Shown piece by piece: positions 7,540 to 15,097 of a stretch of 53,880 bases of DNA (its first letter is position 1; every line of letters begins with the position of its first letter). The position numbers and the translations under genes are program-made. Source of the stretch: Pseudomonas sp. GM50 (GTDB lineage Bacteria; Pseudomonadota; Gammaproteobacteria; Pseudomonadales; Pseudomonadaceae); contig NZ_AKJK01000105.1 of assembly GCF_000282375.1 (NCBI RefSeq), forward strand, positions 1 to 53,880. Direction: 5' to 3'. Under the pieces are notes generated by a model. That model searched no databases, had not been told where the DNA came from, and was given only the letters and a program-made list of their open reading frames with translations.

Positions 7540-8850
7540 TCACTTCAAAGACCTGGGATTTTGCAGTTCGTCGGACGCGACTGAAGGAGCAGGCTTCAAC
7601 AGTTCCAGCAGTCTTGATCGGGCTTGTGGGTGCTGGCCATACCGGGCAGCCACGTAGGCGTCGAGCAACTGAGTGAAGTCCGTTGCAATGCTGCTGCCCT
7701 TGAGCGTCATCACCCGCTCGCCGTCCATGTACACCGGTGCCGAAGGATGTCCCCCGGCGCCAGGCAGCGAGATGCCAATGTCTGCCAGGCGGCTCTCGCC
7801 GGGACCGTTGACGACGCAGCCCATAACCGCGACGTGCATCTGTTCGACACCGGGAAATTGCCCTTTCCAGGTCGGCATCCGCGCCTGGAGAAAGCCTTCG
7901 ATCTGCTGAGCCAGTTCCTGAAAGAAACTGCTGGTGGTGCGTCCGCAGCCAGGGCAGGCGACCACTGTGGGCGTAAATGCGCGCAAGCCCATGACTTGCA
8001 GAATTTGCTGCGCAACCAGCACCTCACGGGTGCGGTCGCCCTTGGGTTCCGGCGTGAGGGAAATTCGTAGCGTGTCACCAATGCCTTCCTGCAACAGCAC
8101 CGCCAGCGCGGTGGATGAGGCGACGATGCCTTTGGAACCCATGCCGGCTTCGGTCAACCCCAGGTGCAGCGGAAAATCGCAACGTGCCGCAAGGTTGCGG
8201 TACACCGCGATCAAGTCCTGCACATGGCTGACTTTTGCCGACAGCACGATCCGGTCTGCCGGCAAGCCGACGTCGATGGCCCGCTGCGCATTTTCCAGCG
8301 CCGACACCACCACCGCTTCACGCATCACCGCATCGGCCTCCAACGGCAGGGCCAGTGCGGCGTTGGCGTCCATCATCCGGGCCAACAGGTCCGGGTCCAG
8401 GCTGCCCCAGTTGACGCCGATTCTCACCGGTTTGTCGTAGCGGCAGGCGACCTCGATCATGCTGCAGAACTGTTCGTCACGCTTGGCACCCTTGCCGACG
8501 TTGCCGGGGTTGATGCGGTACTTGCCCAGCGCCTCGGCGCATTCGGGATACGTCGCCAACAAGCGATGACCGTTGAAGTGAAAGTCGCCGACCAGCGGCA
8601 CATTGATGTTGCGCCGGTCCAATAGATCGCGAATGTGTGCCACCTGAGCGGCGGCGTCGTGGCTGTTGACCGTGATCCGCACCAGTTCGGCACCGGCCAG
8701 CGCCAGGCTTTCGACCTGCAAAGCCGTGGCTTGGGCGTCGGCGGTATCAGTGTTGGTCATCGCCTGCACAACAATGGGCCCATCGCTGCCCACGGTGACG
8801 GGGCCGATGGTGACTTGCCGGGTTTTGCGTCGAGCGATTGCGCTGTCCAT
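7540..8850 (-). CDS. ispG: 4-hydroxy-3-methylbut-2-enyl-diphosphate synthase, cluster copy
   Basis: 436 residues. Converts MEcPP to HMBPP in the MEP pathway with a [4Fe-4S] cluster. The TIM-barrel part has VVQAMTNTDT, VGDFHFNGHRLL, YRINPGNVGKGAKRD and LHLGLTEAGMGSKGI. The cluster ligands are C299 and C302 (CPGCGR) and C345 with E352 (GCVVNGPGE). From general knowledge the housekeeping Pseudomonas IspG is about 370 residues, so this longer form is probably a second, divergent copy recruited to the terpenoid cluster. It is the last gene of the run, 24 bases after ispH. Confidence 0.95.
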   Translation of the reverse strand: MDSAIARRKTRQVTIGPVTVGSDGPIVVQAMTNTDTADAQATALQVESLALAGAELVRITVNSHDAAAQVAHIRDLLDRRNINVPLVGDFHFNGHRLLATYPECAEALGKYRINPGNVGKGAKRDEQFCSMIEVACRYDKPVRIGVNWGSLDPDLLARMMDANAALALPLEADAVMREAVVVSALENAQRAIDVGLPADRIVLSAKVSHVQDLIAVYRNLAARCDFPLHLGLTEAGMGSKGIVASSTALAVLLQEGIGDTLRISLTPEPKGDRTREVLVAQQILQVMGLRAFTPTVVACPGCGRTTSSFFQELAQQIEGFLQARMPTWKGQFPGVEQMHVAVMGCVVNGPGESRLADIGISLPGAGGHPSAPVYMDGERVMTLKGSSIATDFTQLLDAYVAARYGQHPQARSRLLELLKPAPSVASDELQNPRSLK

Positions 8851-8874
8851 GGATTCGACTCCTGTGGTCGCGGC

Positions 8875-9804
8875 TTACTGACGAGCGATCAACCCGTCGG
8901 GAAGGCGGAAGTGAACATGTTCTTCGCGTCCCGGCAGGTTCTCGATCTCGAGCGGGGCGATCCTTTTCAGGGCATCGAGTACGTCGTCGACCATGGCCTC
9001 GGGGGTTGAGGCGCCGGCAGTAATGCCCACGGTAGACTTATGTTTGAACCATTTGCGACGAACAGAGTGGCCATCGGCGATCAGGTAACTGGGCTTTCCG
9101 GCTTGCGCGGCGATATCACGCAACGTCACGGAGTTGGCGCTTTGGGGGCTGCCGATCACCAGCACCACATCGACGCACTGGCTCAGTTCACGCACGGCCG
9201 TCTGGCGATTCTGCACGGCGTAGCAAATGTCACGGATGTCCGGCCCGATGATCCGAGAATAACGCCGCTTGAGTGCCAGGACCACCGCACGGGTGTCATC
9301 GACACTGAGGGTGGTTTGGGTGATATAGGCGAGCGCAGTGTCCTGGGTAAACTCAAGGGCTGCGACTTGCGCTTCGGTTTGCACGACTACCACCGGGGCG
9401 GGAATGTGCCCCAAAGTGCCGATTACCTCGGGATGATCCGGTTCGCCGATCAGGATCACTTGATAACCTTTGGCGGCGTACTGACGGCCATGGTTGTGCA
9501 CCTTGGTCACCAGCGGGCAGGTGGCATCCAGTATCTGTAATCCCCGGTCGCGAGCCTCGTTTTCCACCTCTTTGCCAACACCGTGGGCGCTGAATATGGT
9601 GACGGCATTGGCTGGCACTTCATTCAGGTTTTCGACGAACCTCGCCCCTTTGGTTCGTAAGTCATCGACCACGTGCTGGTTATGGACGATTTCGTGCCGC
9701 ACATAGACGGGGGCGCCGTGGTATTCGAGGGCCTGTTCGACGGTATCGACAGCGCGAATGACACCGGCGCAGAAACCTCGGGGTTGGGCGAGGATGACTT
9801 TCAT
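8875..9804 (-). CDS. ispH: 4-hydroxy-3-methylbut-2-enyl diphosphate reductase, cluster copy
   Basis: 309 residues, normal length. Reduces HMBPP to IPP and DMAPP. The three Fe-S cysteines are C12 (RGFCAGV), C96 (ATCPLV) and C194 (DICYAVQNRQ). The HNQHVVDDL block, H124/E126 in DHPEVIGT and TITQTTLSVDDT-like residues (SIG..QSANS) agree with the E. coli active site. It lies between a Rieske oxygenase gene and ispG on the same strand with short gaps (39 and 24 bases). Together with cluster dxs and idi it should raise C5 precursor supply for the terpene synthase. Confidence 0.95.
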   Translation of the reverse strand: MKVILAQPRGFCAGVIRAVDTVEQALEYHGAPVYVRHEIVHNQHVVDDLRTKGARFVENLNEVPANAVTIFSAHGVGKEVENEARDRGLQILDATCPLVTKVHNHGRQYAAKGYQVILIGEPDHPEVIGTLGHIPAPVVVVQTEAQVAALEFTQDTALAYITQTTLSVDDTRAVVLALKRRYSRIIGPDIRDICYAVQNRQTAVRELSQCVDVVLVIGSPQSANSVTLRDIAAQAGKPSYLIADGHSVRRKWFKHKSTVGITAGASTPEAMVDDVLDALKRIAPLEIENLPGREEHVHFRLPDGLIARQ

Positions 9805-9843
9805 GGTGGTTTCTCACGTGACTGACTCTGGCTCCGTGACATT

Positions 9844-10884
9844 TCAAGTGTGTATGTCGCGGGTAGAAGCAATGAGTGTTTCCGTTACCGTTTGCTTTTC
9901 GGGCGCGGCTTCATGGGGCGGATAAAACTGCGTCGCCCAATTGCGGAACATCATGATCGGGCCTTCGTTGACGGTGAGTTTCGGTTTTGCGCCGTAATAT
10001 CTGTGGTCCCAAATGAATATGTCTTTTTTCAGTTCAGGGGTGAACCAGAAACGGTAAGCCGCTGCTGCCAGGGCCATATTCAATGTGTTTCTGATCCAGC
10101 GTGGGAACGTCGAAAGCCTCGTGACCCGAAGCACCATAAAGTCTTGAAACGCCCATTGCTGCGGCCCGATCTGCCTAGGAGTTACCATCAACTTGATCTG
10201 CAGACCCAGTCGTTTCTGGGTCAGTTCCGCAACCATTATTCCGAGCCCATAAAGGTTGATTTTGATCTGAGCGGCGAGCCCGAGCACTTCCATGGTGTGC
10301 TGGACTGTCAGTTGATGGCCTTCGGCTTCAGGAGGCTGCATTACCGCCTTCAGCCAACCATGAATAGATTCGAAATGGTTCACGTCAAAGGCATTTTCGG
10401 TGATGTTCTGGAGGTTGCCACATACGTTGTAGTGACCTCTGAGGGGAGTGGAAAATCCTGCCAATTCAAGGTTGGGCAGTTTCCATATTGCGTGAGGTAA
10501 ATCGGGTCCTTGCCACACGAGTATCAGTCCGTTCCATTCTTGTACTTGGCGGCGAGCAAGCCTTGCCTGTGGCGGTTTGAGCCTGCCGGGAGTGTGCAGG
10601 CAATGACCATCGGCAGCGAAAGCGAAATGATGAAAGGGGCACACAATAGTTTCGCCGACGATCTTTCCTCCCCTTCCGAGATGGGCACCAAGGTGCGGAC
10701 AAAAGGGTTCGACAGCTCGGGCAACGCCTGACTCCGTGCGGTAAAGCACTAACTCCTCACCCATGAATGGCACCGTTTTCACTGCTTTGGGTTTGAGGTC
10801 ACTGACGAAGCACAGTGCGAACCAGCCGTTGGGATATGACGTTGATGGAGTTGTCTTTTCATGAGGAAGGTTTGACATTGTCAT
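9844..10884 (-). CDS. Rieske non-heme iron oxygenase (KshA/DAF-36-like), cluster member 1
   Basis: 346 residues. The Rieske [2Fe-2S] ligands are C62, H64, C82 and H85 (CPHLGAHLGRG then CPFHHF). The mononuclear iron site is D167, H170, H175 in NAFDVNHFESIHG. The C-terminal half, with DIFIWDHRYY and MMFRNWATQFYPP, resembles ketosteroid 9-alpha-hydroxylase and cholesterol 7-desaturase types that act on greasy isoprenoid rings. It needs an electron-donating reductase that is not in the window. Its ATG 10884 (RBS GGGGGAT) lies 26 bases inside the terpene synthase gene, which implies translational coupling. Base composition is visibly AT-richer than the flanks. Proposed job: hydroxylation, desaturation or demethylation of the terpene product (inference). 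Confidence 0.9.
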   Translation of the reverse strand: MTMSNLPHEKTTPSTSYPNGWFALCFVSDLKPKAVKTVPFMGEELVLYRTESGVARAVEPFCPHLGAHLGRGGKIVGETIVCPFHHFAFAADGHCLHTPGRLKPPQARLARRQVQEWNGLILVWQGPDLPHAIWKLPNLELAGFSTPLRGHYNVCGNLQNITENAFDVNHFESIHGWLKAVMQPPEAEGHQLTVQHTMEVLGLAAQIKINLYGLGIMVAELTQKRLGLQIKLMVTPRQIGPQQWAFQDFMVLRVTRLSTFPRWIRNTLNMALAAAAYRFWFTPELKKDIFIWDHRYYGAKPKLTVNEGPIMMFRNWATQFYPPHEAAPEKQTVTETLIASTRDIHT

Positions 10885-11908
10885 AATGTGATCCCCCTAT
10901 GGCTGAATGGGCCGGTGCAGGGTCGGGATCGAGAACAATGAGCCGTGAGCGGGTCCAGTCCCAACCATTACCGTGGCTGTCCACGTACCGGTCGTTTTCC
11001 AGCAGCCAGCGTAAATTGCCCGCGCAGATCCGACCCAGGCCATCCAGGTACATGCCGATACGATCGGCATCCGGGCGATCGGCGTAGCGGCGACGCAGCA
11101 CCTCGCAGAGTTCGACGCGGGTGCGGTCAGCCTTGCGGATGCGTTGGCACAGGATGTCAGCAGCTTCCTGCGGGCTGTGGCCATGCGCAATGCGCAGGCT
11201 TTCCATCGCATTGAGGGTCACGCCGATGGCGTGCTCCTTGCGGTGAGAAAGGATGTCGTTGACCAGACCGACGTGTTCGTTGGTGACCCGGATGGCCAAC
11301 TGCAGTTCGCGGTCTTGCGCCAGTAGCTCGGTCAGATCGAGGCCGTACAGAAACTCGGCCACAGGAAAAGAGGGCAAGAGGCCTGTGTTCCAGTGGCGCA
11401 ACTCGAGGAATTCGTCGAATGGCAGCACCTTGCCGGTGGCGACCAGCCTGGCTTCTTCCTCCACGCTTTCGAACCAGGCCTGCCACGCTTGGCAATAGCG
11501 GCGATACACCGGTGCGGGCATGTGCTGCCGCAGTTTGCCAAAGATGTCCTGTGCGGCAGGGGCGAAAGGATGCCCTTCCAGCAACGCGACTTCACCGTCA
11601 TGGAACATCGCATGCCGGCCCAGAGGCATATCGTCGATGGCCAGGATCAGGCTTGTCACGCATGAGGTATGGACGAGGCGATCGGCCGGTCCAATAGGGA
11701 ATATCAGACTGTCCCACATGGGAAGATGAAGCCGCAGGAAGTGAAGTCGCGCGGCCTCGTCGGTGAACGGAAGGAACTCCCGGACCCAGGCGGCATTGAG
11801 CTCGTCGATGATGGGATAGTCCGGGTGAATTCTCGGGAGCTCGCTGCAGTGCATCTCCGGGATGTAGAAGCTCACCTCGGACGCAAGGGACTGTGCAGAA
11901 TGGTTCAT
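10859..11908 (-). CDS. Class I terpene synthase (sodorifen-synthase-like candidate)
   Basis: 349 residues, typical for a bacterial class I terpene cyclase. The Asp-rich metal site is a short form, D92-D93 in ILAIDDMPLG. The NSE triad is N217, S221, E225 in GLVNDILSHRKE. Two Mg-binding motifs at this spacing support diphosphate ionisation and cyclisation. It follows the second methyltransferase gene with only 3 bases between, so the substrate is probably a methylated prenyl diphosphate rather than plain FPP. In the sodorifen cluster of Serratia and the chlororaphen system of P. chlororaphis the terpene synthase likewise follows FPP methyltransferase genes. Product unknown. Confidence 0.88.
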   Translation of the reverse strand: MNHSAQSLASEVSFYIPEMHCSELPRIHPDYPIIDELNAAWVREFLPFTDEAARLHFLRLHLPMWDSLIFPIGPADRLVHTSCVTSLILAIDDMPLGRHAMFHDGEVALLEGHPFAPAAQDIFGKLRQHMPAPVYRRYCQAWQAWFESVEEEARLVATGKVLPFDEFLELRHWNTGLLPSFPVAEFLYGLDLTELLAQDRELQLAIRVTNEHVGLVNDILSHRKEHAIGVTLNAMESLRIAHGHSPQEAADILCQRIRKADRTRVELCEVLRRRYADRPDADRIGMYLDGLGRICAGNLRWLLENDRYVDSHGNGWDWTRSRLIVLDPDPAPAHSAIGGSHYDNVKPSS

Positions 11909-11911
11909 GGC

Positions 11912-12847
11912 TCACTCCTTTCCCTGGCGCCTGCGCGCGATGAAACTGTATGAAGACGCCTTGTTCTTTCGCAAAGCGTCCGAAAAGTTGATTGCGATAT
12001 CTCGCAGCTCGGAGAAATTGGGATTACTGCTGTCGGGGTAGTGCGCGTCAAGGTTGCCCTTGACGAGCGCGTACCAGCGAAGCACATCTTCGTTGGAGGG
12101 GGTGACGCGACTGTCGATAACTTCAAAGCCGTTGTCCTCCAGAGCTTTGTGCAGGCTATCCGGCGTCTTGCGATGGCCGGAGGCGGCGCGATCCACCTTG
12201 TCGGGGATGAACGACTGGTAGGTCGCCAAGTCCACGTTGTAGAGACTCTCGGAAATGATCACCGTGCCGTTGGTGCGCATGCGTTGCGCCAGTGACTGCA
12301 TGGTTTTCTGCAGCACCTGCGGTGTGAAGTGGAAGAGACTGCCTCGGAAAATGGCGAGGTCGTAGGGCAGCTTCGGGTCAGGCAGAGCGCCAATGTCCTT
12401 GGCATTGCAAAGGTACAGCCGAATCCGGTCAGCCAAGCTCTTGCGGGTGATCACCTGGCTGGCGTACTCCAACTGAGGGCGGCTGACGTTGACACCGTCA
12501 ATGCGCTCGCAGTCTGGGTAGCGATTGGCCAGGAAGCTCAGCACAGGCCCCCAGCCGCAGCCGATGTCGATGGCCCTTCGGATGGATTGCGAAGAGACGT
12601 CTGCACCAGCCTGTTCGGCCAGCTCGAATTGGTACTCCATGTGCCGCCGCCCGGACGCGTCGAGCGGAAGACTGCACGGGTCCATCTTCTCGTCGAACAC
12701 GCCGTACTGATACCAGAACTCGTTGCCGATCACCTTCCGCCATTCTTCTGGAGGATCGGCGTAGACGCTTTCGATCTTGCTCTGATAGTGGTCGGCAGTG
12801 GTGCTGCGGATGACGTCGATAGCGATCGTACTCTTGTGTACTTTCAT
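11912..12847 (-). CDS. SAM-dependent prenyl-diphosphate C-methyltransferase-like protein 2
   Basis: 311 residues from ATG 12847, with RBS AGGAGAG and an ATGA overlap with the preceding Rieske gene. The longer frame reading to 13171 is rejected. Class I Rossmann methyltransferase: motif I AIDIGCGWG (~92-100), then DGVNVSRPQLEYA, RIRLYLCNAKD, LAIFRGSLFHF and TVIISESLYNV. HRKTPDSL and the C-terminal SSYSFIARR are shared with methyltransferase 1 in the same order. The pair looks like an ancient duplication. Known sodorifen/chlororaphen enzymes methylate, and may cyclise, farnesyl diphosphate. This one would perform the second methylation (C16 to C17) if the chlororaphen analogy holds. Confidence 0.85.
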   Translation of the reverse strand: MKVHKSTIAIDVIRSTTADHYQSKIESVYADPPEEWRKVIGNEFWYQYGVFDEKMDPCSLPLDASGRRHMEYQFELAEQAGADVSSQSIRRAIDIGCGWGPVLSFLANRYPDCERIDGVNVSRPQLEYASQVITRKSLADRIRLYLCNAKDIGALPDPKLPYDLAIFRGSLFHFTPQVLQKTMQSLAQRMRTNGTVIISESLYNVDLATYQSFIPDKVDRAASGHRKTPDSLHKALEDNGFEVIDSRVTPSNEDVLRWYALVKGNLDAHYPDSSNPNFSELRDIAINFSDALRKNKASSYSFIARRRQGKE

Positions 12848-14019
12848 AGCGGGCTCTCCTGGAAGAATGGTGAATGCATGAATTCGGTCGATGCGATCGG
12901 GGGGATGGAATCTCCTTGCACGTTGGTGGACTGCGTCGGATAGAACCGGGTCGCCCACCGACGAAAGGTTGCGATCCCTTTGTCGCCCGTCATCAGCCGC
13001 GGGTGATCGAGGTAGGCGCGTGCGTTCCAGATTGGGTTGTCGGCCTGGGTGAAGGTCACCAGCCAACGTTTCGCGAGGGGAGCCAGCACGGCATATGCCA
13101 CTTTCCTGATCGGTATGGGCCAGCGTTCGAAGAGCTCGAGCTCCATCATGTCGATCCAGCTCATGGTCCACTTCATCGGCGCGGTCGGGGTGGAATACAG
13201 CATCGTGGTGAGGCGAAAACCGATCCGAGTCATCTCACTGACGGCTTGCACATGACCCAGGCCAATCTGCCGCATGCGCATGCGCATCGGCTGCCCCTTC
13301 CAACTGGCGGTGAGGGTGGTTTCGAACCAGTAGTCTCCCACCTCATGGGTCATTGCGGGTTCCGTGAGGCCATGCAACCAGCTGAAATGGATCAAGTCGA
13401 CGCTGTTTTCCCCGGTATCCTGGCAGTAGCCGTTCAGGTCCTGGCTGGTGTGCTGGGAAGGGGCCGCGAACACGCTCAAGTCCCAACTCGGCACTTCCCA
13501 GCTTGGAGGTCGGTTCTGGTGGTCGGCCCACACCATCACCGCGCCATTGATTTCTCTCATATGGCGCGTGGTGAGCCACGCATTGGGAGGCTTCGCGCCA
13601 TTCCCGCTGTGTAGGCAACTGCCATCCAGACCGAAGGCCAGGCCATGGAACGGACAAACCAGCTCTTCGCCCTGTACCTTGCCCCGTCCGAGGTGAGCCC
13701 CCATGTGGGGACAATAGGGATCGATGGCACTGGCGCGGCCTGAGGCTGTGCGGTACAGCACCAACTCTTGCCCCATGAATGGAACGGTGAGTACTGCGCC
13801 TCGTTCAAGATCGCGGCTGAAGCAGGCGCGAAACCAGCCGTCGGGATAAGGCAGTGGGACGCGCGTGTCCCCAGTGGCGCTACGCTTGTTCGACGTGGAG
13901 GTGTCAATCAGATGGGCGCTGGCAGGGCAGATGATCTCGGGCCGCGAGGGCTCGTGGAGGAGGTCCTCCCTGTCCATTTTCGTGACGTCGGACAGCTCTT
14001 GTACTGGGATGTCAGACAT
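12844..14019 (-). CDS. Rieske non-heme iron oxygenase (KshA/DAF-36-like), cluster member 2
   Basis: 391 residues from ATG 14019 (MSDIPVQELSD), chosen for RBS CAGGAG 6 bases upstream. A longer frame to 14160 would overlap the preceding methyltransferase. After a ~50-residue extension, the block LPYPDGWFRACFSRDLERGAVLTVPFMGQELVLYRT (read here in pieces) parallels member 1. Rieske ligands are C103, H105, C122, H125. The iron facial triad begins D208, H211, H216 (NSVDLIHFSWLHG). The tail has NPIWNARAYLDHP and ATFRRWATRFYP. It lies between the two methyltransferase genes, so it may act on a methylated intermediate or its alcohol. The substrate is inferred from context only. Confidence 0.9.
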   Translation of the reverse strand: MSDIPVQELSDVTKMDREDLLHEPSRPEIICPASAHLIDTSTSNKRSATGDTRVPLPYPDGWFRACFSRDLERGAVLTVPFMGQELVLYRTASGRASAIDPYCPHMGAHLGRGKVQGEELVCPFHGLAFGLDGSCLHSGNGAKPPNAWLTTRHMREINGAVMVWADHQNRPPSWEVPSWDLSVFAAPSQHTSQDLNGYCQDTGENSVDLIHFSWLHGLTEPAMTHEVGDYWFETTLTASWKGQPMRMRMRQIGLGHVQAVSEMTRIGFRLTTMLYSTPTAPMKWTMSWIDMMELELFERWPIPIRKVAYAVLAPLAKRWLVTFTQADNPIWNARAYLDHPRLMTGDKGIATFRRWATRFYPTQSTNVQGDSIPPIASTEFMHSPFFQESPL

Positions 14020-14149
14020 TTGAACTCCTGTAATGAAGGTCTCTTGATTTACGCGGCGAGCTACTGGCAAGTCGTTGACCATTGAAGCTGACAGCGGACA
14101 TTTTTTTGGGGGGGCTTTAGTCTTTCTTCCTGCAACGCGGAGCAATTCG

Positions 14150-15097
14150 CTATTTGGCACGGCGGGCGATCACGCTGTAGGTCGAGAACTGGTCCTTGAT
14201 CAGCGCTACCGAGACATTCACCGCCATCACGCGCAGTTCTTCCAGCGGCGGCGGTATCGTTTGCGCCGTGAAATGCGTTTCGATGTTCTTCTTGACGTCC
14301 ATGAACCAGCGCGCGACGTCAATGTTCTCGGGCAGGACGCGCATGTCCTCCACGCTGAGGCCGCTCTGTTCGATGACCTGGCGGAAATATCCCGGTGTCT
14401 TGCGATGCTTGCAGGCGAGGCGATCGACGTCGTCGGTGGTGTCCGACTGATAGTGGTCGAGCGGCAGGTTGTAGAGATTGTCGGAGATGATCACGGTTGC
14501 GCCTGGCCTGAGCCGGGAAACGAGTTTCGCCATCGAGCGTTCGTAGAGATCATTCGGGAAGTGCGATATGACACCCCGGATCGTGACCAGATCGTAGGGT
14601 TCGTCGGCGTCGGGCAAAAAATCTACGTCCTGAGCATTGCAGAGATACAGATTGATCCGTTTGCTCAGCCCATGCTCAGCATGATATTTGGCGCAGTGCT
14701 TCAGTTGCCTGGGGCTGATGTTGATACCGTCCAGCCTTGGGCAGGCGGGAAAGCGCTCGGCCAGATACTTGAGACCGAAGCCCCAGCCGCAGCCGACATC
14801 GAGGATCCGCTTGACCGATCTAAAGTCGCCGCGATCGTACCCCGCCAGCTTCATCTGCCGGTCGAAATAGCGCAGTCCCGACTCGTCGGGGGAGATTGGC
14901 GTCCGTGAGCGCGGGTCGTCGTAGACGCCAAACTGAAACATCAGGCGATCGCCGATCGCCTTGCGCCAGTCCTCGGGGCTGTCACGATAGGTGTACACAA
15001 CCTTTTCCTGGTAGCTGTCGACGCTGGCCCCTTGAATGACCTGATAGGGCCGGCGAATTTTATGGGCGATAGCAGGCTGCTTCGTTTGCGTGCTCAT
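14150..15097 (-). CDS. SAM-dependent prenyl-diphosphate C-methyltransferase-like protein 1 (SodC-like)
   Basis: 315 residues from ATG 15097 (MSTQTKQPAIAHK) with RBS AAGGAGAG. Motif I is RILDVGCGWG (97-106). DGINISPRQLKHCAKYH, LYLCNAQDVDFLPDADE, TIRGVISHFPNDLYE, TVIISDNLYNLPLDHYQS and CKHRKTPGYF follow, ending TYSVIARRAK. The start lies 38 bases inside dxs, so translation is probably coupled. In the Serratia sodorifen locus a dxs gene likewise precedes the FPP methyltransferase gene sodC. The inferred reaction is SAM-dependent C-methylation of FPP, possibly with ring closure to a presodorifen-type diphosphate. Ubiquinone- or cyclopropane-type methyltransferases were considered but fit neither the context nor the second copy. 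Confidence 0.85.
   Translation of the reverse strand: MSTQTKQPAIAHKIRRPYQVIQGASVDSYQEKVVYTYRDSPEDWRKAIGDRLMFQFGVYDDPRSRTPISPDESGLRYFDRQMKLAGYDRGDFRSVKRILDVGCGWGFGLKYLAERFPACPRLDGINISPRQLKHCAKYHAEHGLSKRINLYLCNAQDVDFLPDADEPYDLVTIRGVISHFPNDLYERSMAKLVSRLRPGATVIISDNLYNLPLDHYQSDTTDDVDRLACKHRKTPGYFRQVIEQSGLSVEDMRVLPENIDVARWFMDVKKNIETHFTAQTIPPPLEELRVMAVNVSVALIKDQFSTYSVIARRAK

Noticed and set aside
12848..13171. N-terminal extension of methyltransferase 2
   Set aside because: It is antisense-like filler inside the Rieske gene. ATG 12847 has a strong RBS and an ATGA overlap.
14020..14160. N-terminal extension of the upstream Rieske gene to 14160
   Set aside because: It overlaps methyltransferase 1 and adds non-family residues. 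ATG 14019 has a good RBS.
11912..15097. Methyltransferases as ubiquinone or cyclopropane fatty-acid enzymes
   Set aside because: Motif I is generic. Shared blocks between the two, and the dxs/idi/terpene synthase context, point to prenyl-diphosphate methylation instead.
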